NCBI GenBank assembly: GCA_021782815.1
Contig: JAJXUO010000001.1
Coordinates: 1-64,000, forward strand
DNA: 64,000 nt
Source: Pseudomonadota bacterium
Lineage (GTDB): Bacteria > Pseudomonadota > Alphaproteobacteria > Rhodospirillales > Magnetospirillaceae
Direction: 5' to 3'
Part shown: piece by piece, positions 17,211 to 25,613 of the stretch
Numbering within the stretch: position 1 is the first letter of the stretch
Layout of the letters: the number at the start of each line of letters is the position of its first letter
Translations under genes and position numbers: made by a program
The notes under the pieces: model-generated
Seen by the model: only the letters and a program-made list of their open reading frames with translations
Databases searched by the model: none
What the model was told of the DNA's origin: nothing

Positions 17211-20137
17211 TCCTCGCCCTCCTCGGCGGCCGAGGCCCATTCCCGCACCCGCGCCAGATGCAGATAATCGCTGTATTTCGGCGCGTAATCGGGGTTGGGC
17301 CGGGCTTCATAGGCGGTGGCGGGATCATCGAAGGCGGCGATGAGCGCGCTCAAGCCCTCCAGCGCCTCGGCGGCCAGCCGCTCGGGCTCGGATCCGGCCG
17401 ATTGTTCCTTGCCGCCCTCGCGGCCGCCGCTCAAACGCCAGAACAGCAACTGGCTGACCGGACGGGCCGGCAGGCCCTCGAAACCGCCATGGCGGGCGAT
17501 CAACGCCTCGATGGGCAGCTGCGGCGCATAGCCCGCCGCCACCTCCTTGGCCGTGGGCGGACTGCCGGTCTTGTAATCGAGCACCGCCAGGCTGCCGTCC
17601 CGCAAAAGATCGATGCGGTCGGCGCGGGCCCGCAGCAGGAACGGCCCGCCCGGCGCGGTGATCTCCAGCCGCCCCTCGATCTCGCAATGGGCCTCGGCCA
17701 GCAGGGCGCGCCGTTCGGCCTCGTGCCGCGCGAACCAGGCCGCCACCCGTTCGAATTTCGGCTCCCAGAACGCCGCCAGGCCGGGGCGGCTGTCCAGCAG
17801 CGGCGCGAAGGTTTCGCGTCCCAGCGCCAGCAGCTCCTCCAGGGCGTTTTCCGGCAACGGTCCGCGCGGATGGCGGCGGATATAAAGATCGAGGATGGCA
17901 TGAATCACCGTGCCGTACTGGGCGGCGCCGGGATCGGCATCGATGGGCTCCAGCGCCCGCAGCCTGAGGATATGCCGGGCATAAGCGCCGTAGGGATCGC
18001 GCATCAGGGTTTCCACGGCGGTGGCGAACAGTTCGCGCGGCCGCGCCGCCAGCGGCGGCCGGGGCGCCGGCGGGCGTGGGCGCGTTACCGCGGCGGGCTG
18101 ATCCAGGGCGCCGTGCCAGGCCGCCCAGGGGCCGGCGCTCCAGGCCGGGCCGGCGCCGCAGGCCTCCAGCACCGCATCCAGCCGCAGCAGCCAGCGCGAC
18201 GGCACCGTCGGCGCGCCCTCCACCCGGGCCGAGCGGGTCAGCGCCACGCGGGGGGCGCAGAAGGCCTGGGCGAAATCATGAGCCGACAGACCAATGCGCC
18301 GCTCCGGCAGCGGCAGGCCGAACTGCTGACGCATGGGGCGGCTCATCCAGGGGTCGGCATCGGCCTTGCCCGGCCAGGTGCCTTCGTTGAGCCCCCCTAA
18401 AATCAACAGATCGGCCTGTTGCAGGCGGGCCTCCAGCGGCCCCCAGATCGACAGGCGGGGATGGCCGCCCCAAGGCGGCCGTACCGGCACCATCCCCATC
18501 AGGCCGCGCAACAGGCCGGGATAATCGCGGCCGCGCAACGGCGGCAGGGCATCGGCGGCATCGGCCAGATCGCGCAGGAAGGCGCTGGCGGCCTCGCCGG
18601 CCGGACCGCGCCACAGCCGGGCGGCGCCGTCGCCCTCCTCGCCGGCGGCCAGGGCTTCCACCAGATCCACATGGGCGCGCAAAAGATCGGCCAGGGCCGC
18701 CTCGCGCTCCATCAGCGCCGCCAGCGGGCGGGTGACGTGCTCCACCCCCTCCAGCCAGCGCGTCAGATCCTCCTCCTGCGCCACCGCCGCCTTCAACCCG
18801 GCCAGACCGGGAGCCGGACGCACGCCGCGCAAGGCGGCCCGCTCCAGACGGCGCACGCGGGCGCGGAAGCGGCCCGGCGCCAGGCCGCCCAGGGCCAGGG
18901 GATGCTTCAGGGCCGAGAGCAGGGCATGGGGGGCGAACGCCTCGGCCACCATGCGGGCGCTCAACAGCAGAAACGCCCCCACCGGCGTCAGATCCAGAGG
19001 CCGTCCGGCCGAATCATCGATTTCGATATCGTAACGCTTCAGTTCGGCGGCCACGCGCCGCGCCAGATCGCGATCGGGGGTCACCAGGGCGGCGGTGCGC
19101 CCCTCGTCCTCCAGCACCGCGCGCATCATCAAGGCGATGGATCCGGCCTCCTCGCGCGGGCCGGGACAGTCGAGGCGCTCCACCCCGGCCAGGGCCGCCG
19201 CCGCGTCGTCGGCGCGCCCCGCCAGCCGCCGCCAGCGGTCGGTGGTTTCCGCCGGGCGCATGGCCTCGGCCACCAGCCAGGCCCGGACGCCGGGGCGGCA
19301 GCCCGGCCACAGCGGCACCTGGGCCGGGGTCAGGCCCAGAACGCCCAAAAGCCGCACCAGACCATATTGCGGATGGCTTTCCTCCAAGCGCTCCAGGCTG
19401 TCGGCATCGAGATCGCGGTCGAGGCCGGGCAGCACCAGGCGACCTTGCGGCAACCCGGCCACCACCGCCAGCAGGCGGGCGGTGGCGGGAATGGAGCCGG
19501 TGGAGCCGGCCGCCACCACCGGCCCGGCGGGCGGCGCCTCCCGCCAGCGCCGGGCCTGGGCTTCGATCAGGCGGTTGCGGCGCAGCGCGACGTCCATCCA
19601 GCCCTGTTCGGCCAGGATGGCCGGCCAGTGCTCGGTCAGGATACGCAGAAAATCCAGGGTGATTTGCCAATGTTCGGCGAAATCGTCGCGCACCAGCCGC
19701 GCCAGTCCGGAAAAATCCAGCCCTTCCGTATGCACCTGATCCAGCAGCCGCGCCAGTTCGGCGGCCAGGGCCACCGCCTGTTCGGGGCTCGGCGTCTGAC
19801 CGCCGCGGCCGCCGCCCAGGGCCAGGATGGTGCGGGCCAGCAGCAGCTGGCGGCGCAACGGCGGCACGGCGGGGGCCAGATCCAGACCATCGGCCAGATC
19901 GAGGTCGTCCTCGTCGCCGTCGCCGAAGGCCCGCATGGTCGGCAGCAGCAGCGGCGCCCCGCCGGTCTGGCGCAAAAACGCCTCGCGCAGGGCGCGGGCG
20001 GCGCGGCGATTGGGCAGCAGCACCAGGGTGGCCGACAGGCGCAGGGGATCGGCGGCATGATCGGCCAGCAGGCCCCGCGCCAGGGCGTCGACGAAGCTTT
20101 CGCCCGGCGGAATGGAGAAGACCGAGGGCGCCGCCAT
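17207..20137 (-). CDS. addB: Double-strand break repair protein AddB
   Basis: 976 aa partner of AddA. The N-terminal helicase-like fold is degenerate (VLLPNRRAARALREAF, no Walker A lysine), and the second nuclease domain near the C-terminus has RADRIDLLRDGSLAVLDYKTG. I do not see the C-terminal cysteine cluster that binds Fe-S in Bacillus-type AddB. The ATG at 20137 (MAAPSVFSIPPG) lies five bases after the upstream gene's stop. Stop overlaps addA start. Confidence 0.95.
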   Translation of the reverse strand: MAAPSVFSIPPGESFVDALARGLLADHAADPLRLSATLVLLPNRRAARALREAFLRQTGGAPLLLPTMRAFGDGDEDDLDLADGLDLAPAVPPLRRQLLLARTILALGGGRGGQTPSPEQAVALAAELARLLDQVHTEGLDFSGLARLVRDDFAEHWQITLDFLRILTEHWPAILAEQGWMDVALRRNRLIEAQARRWREAPPAGPVVAAGSTGSIPATARLLAVVAGLPQGRLVLPGLDRDLDADSLERLEESHPQYGLVRLLGVLGLTPAQVPLWPGCRPGVRAWLVAEAMRPAETTDRWRRLAGRADDAAAALAGVERLDCPGPREEAGSIALMMRAVLEDEGRTAALVTPDRDLARRVAAELKRYDIEIDDSAGRPLDLTPVGAFLLLSARMVAEAFAPHALLSALKHPLALGGLAPGRFRARVRRLERAALRGVRPAPGLAGLKAAVAQEEDLTRWLEGVEHVTRPLAALMEREAALADLLRAHVDLVEALAAGEEGDGAARLWRGPAGEAASAFLRDLADAADALPPLRGRDYPGLLRGLMGMVPVRPPWGGHPRLSIWGPLEARLQQADLLILGGLNEGTWPGKADADPWMSRPMRQQFGLPLPERRIGLSAHDFAQAFCAPRVALTRSARVEGAPTVPSRWLLRLDAVLEACGAGPAWSAGPWAAWHGALDQPAAVTRPRPPAPRPPLAARPRELFATAVETLMRDPYGAYARHILRLRALEPIDADPGAAQYGTVIHAILDLYIRRHPRGPLPENALEELLALGRETFAPLLDSRPGLAAFWEPKFERVAAWFARHEAERRALLAEAHCEIEGRLEITAPGGPFLLRARADRIDLLRDGSLAVLDYKTGSPPTAKEVAAGYAPQLPIEALIARHGGFEGLPARPVSQLLFWRLSGGREGGKEQSAGSEPERLAAEALEGLSALIAAFDDPATAYEARPNPDYAPKYSDYLHLARVREWASAAEEGEE

Positions 20138-20142
20138 CGGGA

Positions 20143-20877
20143 TCAGGCCGCGCCGGTGCGGGCCCGCCGCGCCAGCAGATCCTCGGCCTCGGCCAGGGCC
20201 TGCGGCGTGCCGATATGATACCACTCGCCGTCATGGACGATGCCGAACAGCCGCCCGGCGGCGGCGGCCCTGTCGTACAGCAGGTTCAGCGAGAACGGCC
20301 CGGGCGGCGCGTCAGCGAACAGGCGCGGATGCAGGATCTGCACGCCGGCGAACAGCGTGGGGCTGACCTCACCCTCGCCGCGCCGCCGCGCCTGGCCCTG
20401 GGAATCGAGGAAGAAATCGCCCTGGCCCTCGTAGCCGAAGGCGGTGACGGTGGGGGTCATCAGCAACAGGGCGTCCATGCGCGCCGAATCCCAGGCCGCC
20501 GCCAGGCGGCGCAAGGCCGGAACCGGGCCGTTGCGCCACAGAATGTCGGCGTTGCACACATAAAACGGCGCGTCGCCCAGCCAGGGCAGGGCCTTGGCCA
20601 CGCCGCCGCCGGTTTCCAAAAGCCGCTCGGCCTCGTTGGACAGGGTGACATGGGTGCGCCCCGCCAGATGGGCGCGGATCTTTTCCCCCAGCCAGTGGAT
20701 GTTGACCACCCGATGCGTCACTCCGGCTTCGTCCAGGTGGTCCATCACCCGGTCCAGCATGCAGCGTCCGGCCACCTCCACCAACGGCTTGGGCAGGGTT
20801 TCGGTGATGGGCCGCATGCGCAGGCCGAGGCCGGCGGCCAGGACCATGGCGTGATCGGGACGAAGGGCCGCGCTCAT
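20143..20877 (-). CDS. murU: MurU-type nucleotidyltransferase
   Basis: 244 aa sugar-phosphate nucleotidyltransferase. The N-terminal signature MVLAAGLGLRMRPITETLPKPLVEVAGR and the metal-site NAD (FYVCNADILWR) are clear. Paired with the AmgK-like kinase just upstream, it should convert MurNAc-1-P to UDP-MurNAc in the peptidoglycan recycling route that bypasses MurA. The assignment within the family rests on this pairing. Start ATG 20877 overlaps the amgK stop (ATGA). Confidence 0.85.
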   Translation of the reverse strand: MSAALRPDHAMVLAAGLGLRMRPITETLPKPLVEVAGRCMLDRVMDHLDEAGVTHRVVNIHWLGEKIRAHLAGRTHVTLSNEAERLLETGGGVAKALPWLGDAPFYVCNADILWRNGPVPALRRLAAAWDSARMDALLLMTPTVTAFGYEGQGDFFLDSQGQARRRGEGEVSPTLFAGVQILHPRLFADAPPGPFSLNLLYDRAAAAGRLFGIVHDGEWYHIGTPQALAEAEDLLARRARTGAA

Positions 20878-21866
20878 GCCGGGATGATCCGCTTGTCGGC
20901 GGGGATGACCTCGTCCAGCCATTGGCGCAGCGGCGCCATCTGTCCGCCTTGCAGCGCCGCCTCGAACAGCCGCCAGACCCGGGGCAGATGCACCAGATAG
21001 CCGGGTTTGCCGTCGCGCTTGTAAAGCCGGGTGAAGATGCCGATGACCTTGGCGTGGCGCTGCGCCGCCAGCACCGCCCACGACGCCTCGAAACGGGCCG
21101 GGGTCAGATCGGGGAAGGCGTCGAGATAGCGCCGCTTCAGCCCGGCGATGAGGGCGGGATCGATATCGCGGCGGGCATCCTCCAGCAGCGACATCAGATC
21201 ATAGGTGATGGGGCCGGCCACGGCGTCCTGGAAATCCAGCAGGCCGCAGGCGGCGATGCCGGGCCGTTCGAGGCGCATCAGATTGTCCACATGGAAATCG
21301 CGCAGCACCAGGGTTTCCGGCACCTCGTGCGCGGTGGGGAAAAGATCGCGCCACAGCGCCATATACTCGTTGCGCCGCGCCTCCGGCAGCGGATGCCCCA
21401 GCACGGCGGGCAGATACCAGTCGGCCAGCAGCAGCACCTCGGTCATCAGGCGCTCGTCGTCGTAAGGCGCCAGGCCGGTGGGAATGGCGGCGTCGCCCTG
21501 GCCGTGCAGGTCGATCAGCATGTCCACCGCCAGCCAGTAGAGGTCCTCCTCGTCCTCGCCGCGCGCCAGCAGGCGGCTGAAGGTGGCGTCGCCCAGATCC
21601 TCCAGCAGCAAAAGACCCGCCGCCTCGTCGGCGGCCAGGATCTTCGGGGCGCTGTAGCCCAGGTCCAGCAGATGCTCGGCGATGCGGATGAAAGGCCGCA
21701 CATCCTCCTGCGGCGGCGGCGCGTCCATCAGCACCACCGAGCGGCCGCCGTCGCTCAGGCGCTCGTAGCGGCGGAACGAGGCATCCCCGGCCAGGGGGCC
21801 GCGCCGGGCCTGGCCCCAGCCGTGCCCTGCCAGAAAGTCCGCGATCCGTTGGGCGCGTTCACTCAC
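20874..21866 (-). CDS. amgK: AmgK-type anomeric sugar kinase (APH-like fold)
   Basis: 330 aa aminoglycoside-phosphotransferase-fold kinase. Catalytic loop LVLRDFHVDNLMRL and the metal-binding LLDFQDAVAGP are present. In alphaproteobacteria and Pseudomonas this protein phosphorylates MurNAc (and GlcNAc) at the anomeric carbon; the adjacent MurU-type gene supports that role. Start is GTG at 21866 with AAGGAGAG upstream. It overlaps the tsaE stop by 8 bp. Confidence 0.85.
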   Translation of the reverse strand: MSERAQRIADFLAGHGWGQARRGPLAGDASFRRYERLSDGGRSVVLMDAPPPQEDVRPFIRIAEHLLDLGYSAPKILAADEAAGLLLLEDLGDATFSRLLARGEDEEDLYWLAVDMLIDLHGQGDAAIPTGLAPYDDERLMTEVLLLADWYLPAVLGHPLPEARRNEYMALWRDLFPTAHEVPETLVLRDFHVDNLMRLERPGIAACGLLDFQDAVAGPITYDLMSLLEDARRDIDPALIAGLKRRYLDAFPDLTPARFEASWAVLAAQRHAKVIGIFTRLYKRDGKPGYLVHLPRVWRLFEAALQGGQMAPLRQWLDEVIPADKRIIPA

Positions 21867-22344
21867 CGAAGCTCTCCTTCAAACGTTGCCGCCACTGTTG
21901 CCCCACCGCCGCGAGCTCGGCCCGCCGCCCGCCATCCGCCGTCGCCGACAGCCGCAGCGCCAGCCGCTGGCGCGGCAGCCACGGCCCCAGCCGCTCGGGC
22001 CATTCGATCAGGCTGATGCCGTCGGCGAAAGCCTCCTCGATGCCCAGTTCCAGGGCGTCGTCGGGCTTTTCCAGGCGGTAGAGATCGAAATGCCAGATCG
22101 TTCCGGTATCGCATTCATAAAGCTGGGCCAGGGTGAAGGTGGGGCTGGGCACCTCTTCCGCCGCATGGGTCAGGGCGCGCACGAAGGCCCGGGCGAAGCT
22201 GGTCTTGCCCGTGCCCAGATCCCCTTCCAGGGCGATGACGTCGCCCGGCCGCGCCAGGGGCGCCAGCCGCGCCGCCAGACGGGCGGTGGCGGCCTCGTCG
22301 GCCAGAGCGACGCAATAAGTGGTCTTGCTTTCAGCCATGCCCAT
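21859..22344 (-). CDS. tsaE: tRNA t6A biosynthesis ATPase TsaE
   Basis: 161 aa. P-loop ATPase needed with TsaB/TsaD for threonylcarbamoyladenosine in ANN-decoding tRNAs. Walker A EGDLGTGKTSFAR, SPTF following it, and the characteristic HFDLYRL...ELGIEE are all present. ATG at 22344 or 22338 both possible; the frame runs on upstream without family similarity. First gene of tsaE-amgK-murU-addB-addA. Confidence 0.93.
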   Translation of the reverse strand: MGMAESKTTYCVALADEAATARLAARLAPLARPGDVIALEGDLGTGKTSFARAFVRALTHAAEEVPSPTFTLAQLYECDTGTIWHFDLYRLEKPDDALELGIEEAFADGISLIEWPERLGPWLPRQRLALRLSATADGGRRAELAAVGQQWRQRLKESFGE

Positions 22345-22450
22345 GTTTGTAGCTTGCCCCCGGGTCGGGCGCAACCGGCCTTGATTTACCGGCGAAATTC
22401 CCCCACTTGTTGCCACGATCGTCTTTTCCTCGTTTCTGGGAGTTTCCGCC

Positions 22451-23470
22451 ATGTTCACCACCCGCCATGAAACCGATGCCGTGGTCGTGGGGGCCGGGCC
22501 GGTGGGACTGTTCGCGGTGTTCCAGCTGGGCATGCTGAAGATGAAGGCGCATGTGGTGGACGCCCTGGACGCCATCGGCGGCCAGCTGACGGCGCTTTAT
22601 CCGGAAAAACCCATTTACGACATTCCCGGTTTCCCCAAGGTGCTTGCCGCCGATCTGGTGGACCGGCTGGCCGAGCAGGCCGCGCCCTTCGCGCCGCGCT
22701 ACCACATGGACGTGACCGTGGAAACCCTGGTGCAGCTGCCCGACGGCCGCTGGGAGGTGGGGCTGTCCAACGGCGAGGGCATCGTTGCCCGCGTGGTGCT
22801 GATCGCCGCCGGAGCCGGGGCCTTCGGCCCCAACCGTCCGCCGCTGGAGGGACTGGACCGCTTCGAGGGGCGTTCGGTGTTTTATTTCGTCAAACGCCGC
22901 CAGGAGTTCGCCGGCAAGAAAGTGGTGATCGCCGGCGGCGGCGACAGCGCCGTCGATTGGGCCATTTCGCTGTCCGAGGTGGCGGAGCGGGTGATGGTGG
23001 TGCACCGCCGCGCCAAGTTCCGCGCCGCGCCGGACTCGGAGGCGCAGCTGAAAGCCCTGGCCGACCAGGGCCGGGTGGAGCTGGTGGTGCCCTATCAGCT
23101 GCACGCCCTGGAGGGGGAGGCGGGCCGCCTGACCTCGGTGGTGGTGTCCACCCTCGACGGCCAGACCCGCGCCCTCGAAGCCGATGTGCTGCTGCCCTTC
23201 TTCGGGCTGGCCGGCAATCTCGGCCCCATCGCCCAATGGGGGCTGGAGATGGCCGGCACGCAGATCGCCGTGGCCTCCGGCAGCCAGGCCGCCAGCCTGC
23301 CGGGCATTTTCGCCATCGGCGACGTTTCGAGCTATCCCGGCAAGCTGAAGCTGATTCTGCAGGGCTTCGCCGAGGCGGCCCAGGCCGCCCATGCCGCCTA
23401 TCCGCTGGCCTTCCCCGGCGAGGCGGTGCATTTCGAGCATTCCACCAGCAGCGGCCTGTTCAAAGCCTGA
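22451..23470 (+). CDS. Ferredoxin--NADP+ reductase, thioredoxin-reductase-like (type 2)
   Basis: 339 aa flavoprotein. FAD-binding GAGPVGLFA near the N-terminus, NADPH-binding GGGDSAVDWA in the middle, and the C-terminal FAIGDVSSYPGKLKLIL. It lacks the CxxC of thioredoxin reductase, which places it in the FNR2 family that exchanges electrons between NADPH and ferredoxin/flavodoxin. GGGAG upstream of the ATG. Divergent from tsaE; convergent with the GNAT gene, overlapping it by 11 bp. Confidence 0.93.
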   Translation: MFTTRHETDAVVVGAGPVGLFAVFQLGMLKMKAHVVDALDAIGGQLTALYPEKPIYDIPGFPKVLAADLVDRLAEQAAPFAPRYHMDVTVETLVQLPDGRWEVGLSNGEGIVARVVLIAAGAGAFGPNRPPLEGLDRFEGRSVFYFVKRRQEFAGKKVVIAGGGDSAVDWAISLSEVAERVMVVHRRAKFRAAPDSEAQLKALADQGRVELVVPYQLHALEGEAGRLTSVVVSTLDGQTRALEADVLLPFFGLAGNLGPIAQWGLEMAGTQIAVASGSQAASLPGIFAIGDVSSYPGKLKLILQGFAEAAQAAHAAYPLAFPGEAVHFEHSTSSGLFKA

Positions 23471-23927
23471 CGCGCAACAGGCATTCGCTTTGCCCGTCCA
23501 CCAGCAGGTCGGGCAGCTCGGCCACCGGCTCGAAGCCTTGCGCGGCGTAAAAGGCGCGGGCCCGGTGGTTGAAGGCGCTGACCGTAACCCACAGATTGCC
23601 GCCGGCCTGGGCCTTGGCCCAGCGCACGGCGGCGCGGCCCAGGCCGCGCCCCTGCGCCGCCGGCACCAGGGCCAGCATTTCCAGAAACGGCCCGCGCAGC
23701 CAGGGCGCGCGCAAAAAAATCAGCCCGGCCTGGGGCAGATCGTCCGTCTCGATCACGAAACGGTCCAGGGAAACATCGGGTTTCTGAAAATATCGGGCCA
23801 AGGCGGCGGCGCTGAAGCGCAATTGCCGCCAGGGATCCATGGCGGCGCAGGCCTGGGCCAGCACGGGAATATCCCCAGGCGCCAGGGGCCGCAGCCGGGC
23901 CCCCTCCGTCAGCGCCTGCGCGCTCAT
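23460..23927 (-). CDS. GNAT-family N-acetyltransferase
   Basis: 155 aa. Acetyl-CoA-binding motif A LALVPAAQGRGLGRAAVRWA, and a C-terminal NHRARAFYAAQGFEPV typical of GNAT enzymes. Substrate cannot be inferred. Start ATG 23927 forms an ATGA overlap with the stop of the upstream polysaccharide deacetylase gene, so the two are probably co-translated. Confidence 0.88.
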   Translation of the reverse strand: MSAQALTEGARLRPLAPGDIPVLAQACAAMDPWRQLRFSAAALARYFQKPDVSLDRFVIETDDLPQAGLIFLRAPWLRGPFLEMLALVPAAQGRGLGRAAVRWAKAQAGGNLWVTVSAFNHRARAFYAAQGFEPVAELPDLLVDGQSECLLRVRL

Positions 23928-24643
23928 GGCAACATGCGGTCCAGACGGGTGAAGCGGTAGCCGCGCTTCTCCAGGGCCGCCACGATGCCGGGCAGGGCCC
24001 GGGCGGTGGACCAGCCCCGGCCGTTGATATGGAAAATCAGGATATCGCCGGGCCGGGTTTTCAGCAGCACCCACTCGGTCAGATGGGCCGGGGTGACGGA
24101 ACGGCCGGGGTCGCCGCTGGCGAAGCTCCAATGCACCACCTTGTAGCCGGCGCCCTCCACCACCGCCAGGCTGCGGGCGTCGTCATTGCCGGCGGGAAAG
24201 CGGAAATAGCGGCTATGACGGCCGCTGGCCTGGAACAGCGCCGTGTCGGCCTGGGTCAGTTCCTGGCGGATGGCCTGATCCGACAGCCGTTCCATGTGAT
24301 TGAAATGGTTCATCGAGTGGTTTTCCAGCTCGACGAAATCCAATTTGCCCAGGGCCGCCAGATCGGCGCCGTTGTGACGGGCGAAACGGCCGCTGACGAA
24401 AATGGTGAAAGGGATCTTGTGCCCCACCAGGAAATCGCTGATGCCGTGATCGAGAAAGGCCGGCGTGCGGCTTTCGCAGGCGTCGAAGGTCAGGGCCACC
24501 ACCTTGTCGGTGGTGGGAAGATGCGTGATGACCTTGGCCGCCGCCGGCAGGGTCGGCAGCAGCAGACCGGCGAGGGCGGCGAGGGTGGTCCTCCCCAGAC
24601 GCCTGGTTCCCAAGCCTCCGGATAAGGAGGCCCACCACGTCAT
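23924..24643 (-). CDS. Exported polysaccharide deacetylase family protein (NodB domain)
   Basis: 239 aa. The N-terminus from the ATG at 24643 has a twin arginine (GTRRLGRTTLAALAGLLL) and AAA cleavage site, so it is probably Tat-exported. NodB motif 1 is TFDACES (the second Asp of the usual TFDD is Ala-Cys here, a known variant), motif 2 is ENHSMNHFNH with the metal His, motif 3 RFPAGND, and a late HINGRGW. Predicted to act on an envelope or extracellular N-acetylated glycan. The ribosome site is weak, and the frame is open further upstream without recognisable signal. Confidence 0.85.
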   Translation of the reverse strand: MTWWASLSGGLGTRRLGRTTLAALAGLLLPTLPAAAKVITHLPTTDKVVALTFDACESRTPAFLDHGISDFLVGHKIPFTIFVSGRFARHNGADLAALGKLDFVELENHSMNHFNHMERLSDQAIRQELTQADTALFQASGRHSRYFRFPAGNDDARSLAVVEGAGYKVVHWSFASGDPGRSVTPAHLTEWVLLKTRPGDILIFHINGRGWSTARALPGIVAALEKRGYRFTRLDRMLP

Positions 24644-24657
24644 CGACGTGTGGACAC

Positions 24658-24698
24658 AAATCTGCCGTTTGCGCTGGGGCGCAAGCGTCAGATTTTTT
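24658..24698. terminator. Hairpin between GST and deacetylase genes
   Basis: Inverted repeat AAATCTG...GCGC / GCGC...CAGATTT with two mismatches and a short loop. The T-run (ATTTTTT) follows on the plus strand; on the minus strand, where the flanking genes lie, the tail is only TTTGTG. Probably a terminator for the GST gene despite the weaker tail. Confidence 0.5.
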
Positions 24699-24701
24699 CC
24701 C

Positions 24702-25376
24702 CTAGAAATCCAGATCGGCATAATGTCTGGGCGGAGCCACGCCCGGCACATGATCGGCCAGCAACGGGCGCAGGCTGGGCCGCGACTTGATGCGGGCATA
24801 CCAGTCCTTGACCGCCGGATAATCATCCCACGGCACATCGCCGATATAATCCACCGCCGACAGATGGGCGGCGGCGGCGATATCGGCCAGGGAGAAGGAT
24901 TCGCCCGCCAGCCAGCGGCGGCGCTCGGTCAGCCAGCCCACATAGTCGAGATGATCGCGGATACGGGCATAGCCGATGCGGATGGCCCGGGAATCCGGAC
25001 CGCCGGGATGCCCCATCTGCCGCTTGATCAGCTTTTCCCCCACCAGATTGAGGGTGACCTCCACATTGAAGCGGCCGTCGAACCAGCCCACCAGGCGGCG
25101 CACCTCGGCCCGCTGCAGCGGCTCGGCGCCGAACAGCGGCGGCTCGGGGCGGATTTCATCGAGATATTCGCAGATGGCCATGGAATCGGCCAACACCGCG
25201 CCGCCCTCGTTCACCACCAGAACCGGCACGTCGCCGCCGGGATTGAGGGCGGTGAACTCCGGCCGTTCCTCCCACGGCAACTCCACCACCGGCTCGAACG
25301 CGCACTTCTTTTCGCCCAGGGCGATGCGCACCTTGCGGGAAAAGGGACAGACCGGAAGATGATAGAGCGTGAACAT
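24702..25376 (-). CDS. Glutathione S-transferase family protein
   Basis: 224 aa. N-terminal thioredoxin-like domain with the CPFS site (PVCPFSRKVRIAL, Cys at the GST active position) and the glutathione-binding GGDVPVL...LADSMAICEYLDE; C-terminal all-helical domain with SLADIAAAAHLS. Substrate unknown. Lies alone between the deacetylase gene and gltB on the same strand. Confidence 0.9.
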   Translation of the reverse strand: MFTLYHLPVCPFSRKVRIALGEKKCAFEPVVELPWEERPEFTALNPGGDVPVLVVNEGGAVLADSMAICEYLDEIRPEPPLFGAEPLQRAEVRRLVGWFDGRFNVEVTLNLVGEKLIKRQMGHPGGPDSRAIRIGYARIRDHLDYVGWLTERRRWLAGESFSLADIAAAAHLSAVDYIGDVPWDDYPAVKDWYARIKSRPSLRPLLADHVPGVAPPRHYADLDF

Positions 25377-25426
25377 GGCTCCGTTTTAGCCGACCGGATG
25401 GGGAGACTGCAAAGGAATTAGCGGCA

Positions 25427-25453
25427 GGGCCCCCCGGCATCGCCGGGAGGCCC
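25427..25453. terminator. Strong GC hairpin downstream of gltB
   Basis: 12-bp stem with one mismatch (GGGCCCCCCGGC / GCCGGGAGGCCC) and a 3-nt loop, between the repeat element behind gltB and the GST gene. No T-tract, so termination is only possible. Confidence 0.35.
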
Positions 25454-25466
25454 CTCCGAAGCGCTT

Positions 25467-25613
25467 ATACCAAATTGCAGTGATCGGAACCGATCACTGC
25501 ACCCTCATGCGCCGGGCGGGTTTCTCCGAAACCCTTGGCTTCGCGCCATCAGGCGCGCGTCGCCTTGCTCCTAACCGGCGTCGCGATGAGTCAAACTCAC
25601 CGCGACTTGGTAT
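25467..25613 (-). repeat. Dispersed palindromic element, copy 1 (147 bp)
   Basis: Full copy, reverse orientation, ending TTGGTAT on the plus strand; its last base is the first base of the gltB stop codon complement, so gltB reads TAA then TACCAAGTCGCG. Bounded by 7-bp inverted ends (ATACCAA / TTGGTAT). Internal hairpins include GTCGCG(G)TGAGT/ACTCATCGCGAC, GGGTTTC/GAAACCC and GCAGTGATCGG/CCGATCACTGC. Nearly identical to the copy at 58771-58917. Confidence 0.9.

Noticed and set aside
14565-17267. 900-codon open frame antisense to addA
   Set aside because: High-GC shadow frame: composition is Gly/Arg/Gln/His-rich with no family motif, and addA on the other strand is unmistakable. The same holds for the long antisense frames over trpB/trpA, gltB, gltD, rpoN and dipZ.
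17207-20137. Frameshift or degeneration in addB because Walker A is missing
   Set aside because: Loss of the ATP-binding motif is normal for AddB in this group; the frame is intact and full length.
23924-24643. Deacetylase inactivated because motif 1 is TFDACE rather than TFDD
   Set aside because: This variant recurs in a recognised subfamily and all other metal and catalytic motifs are kept.
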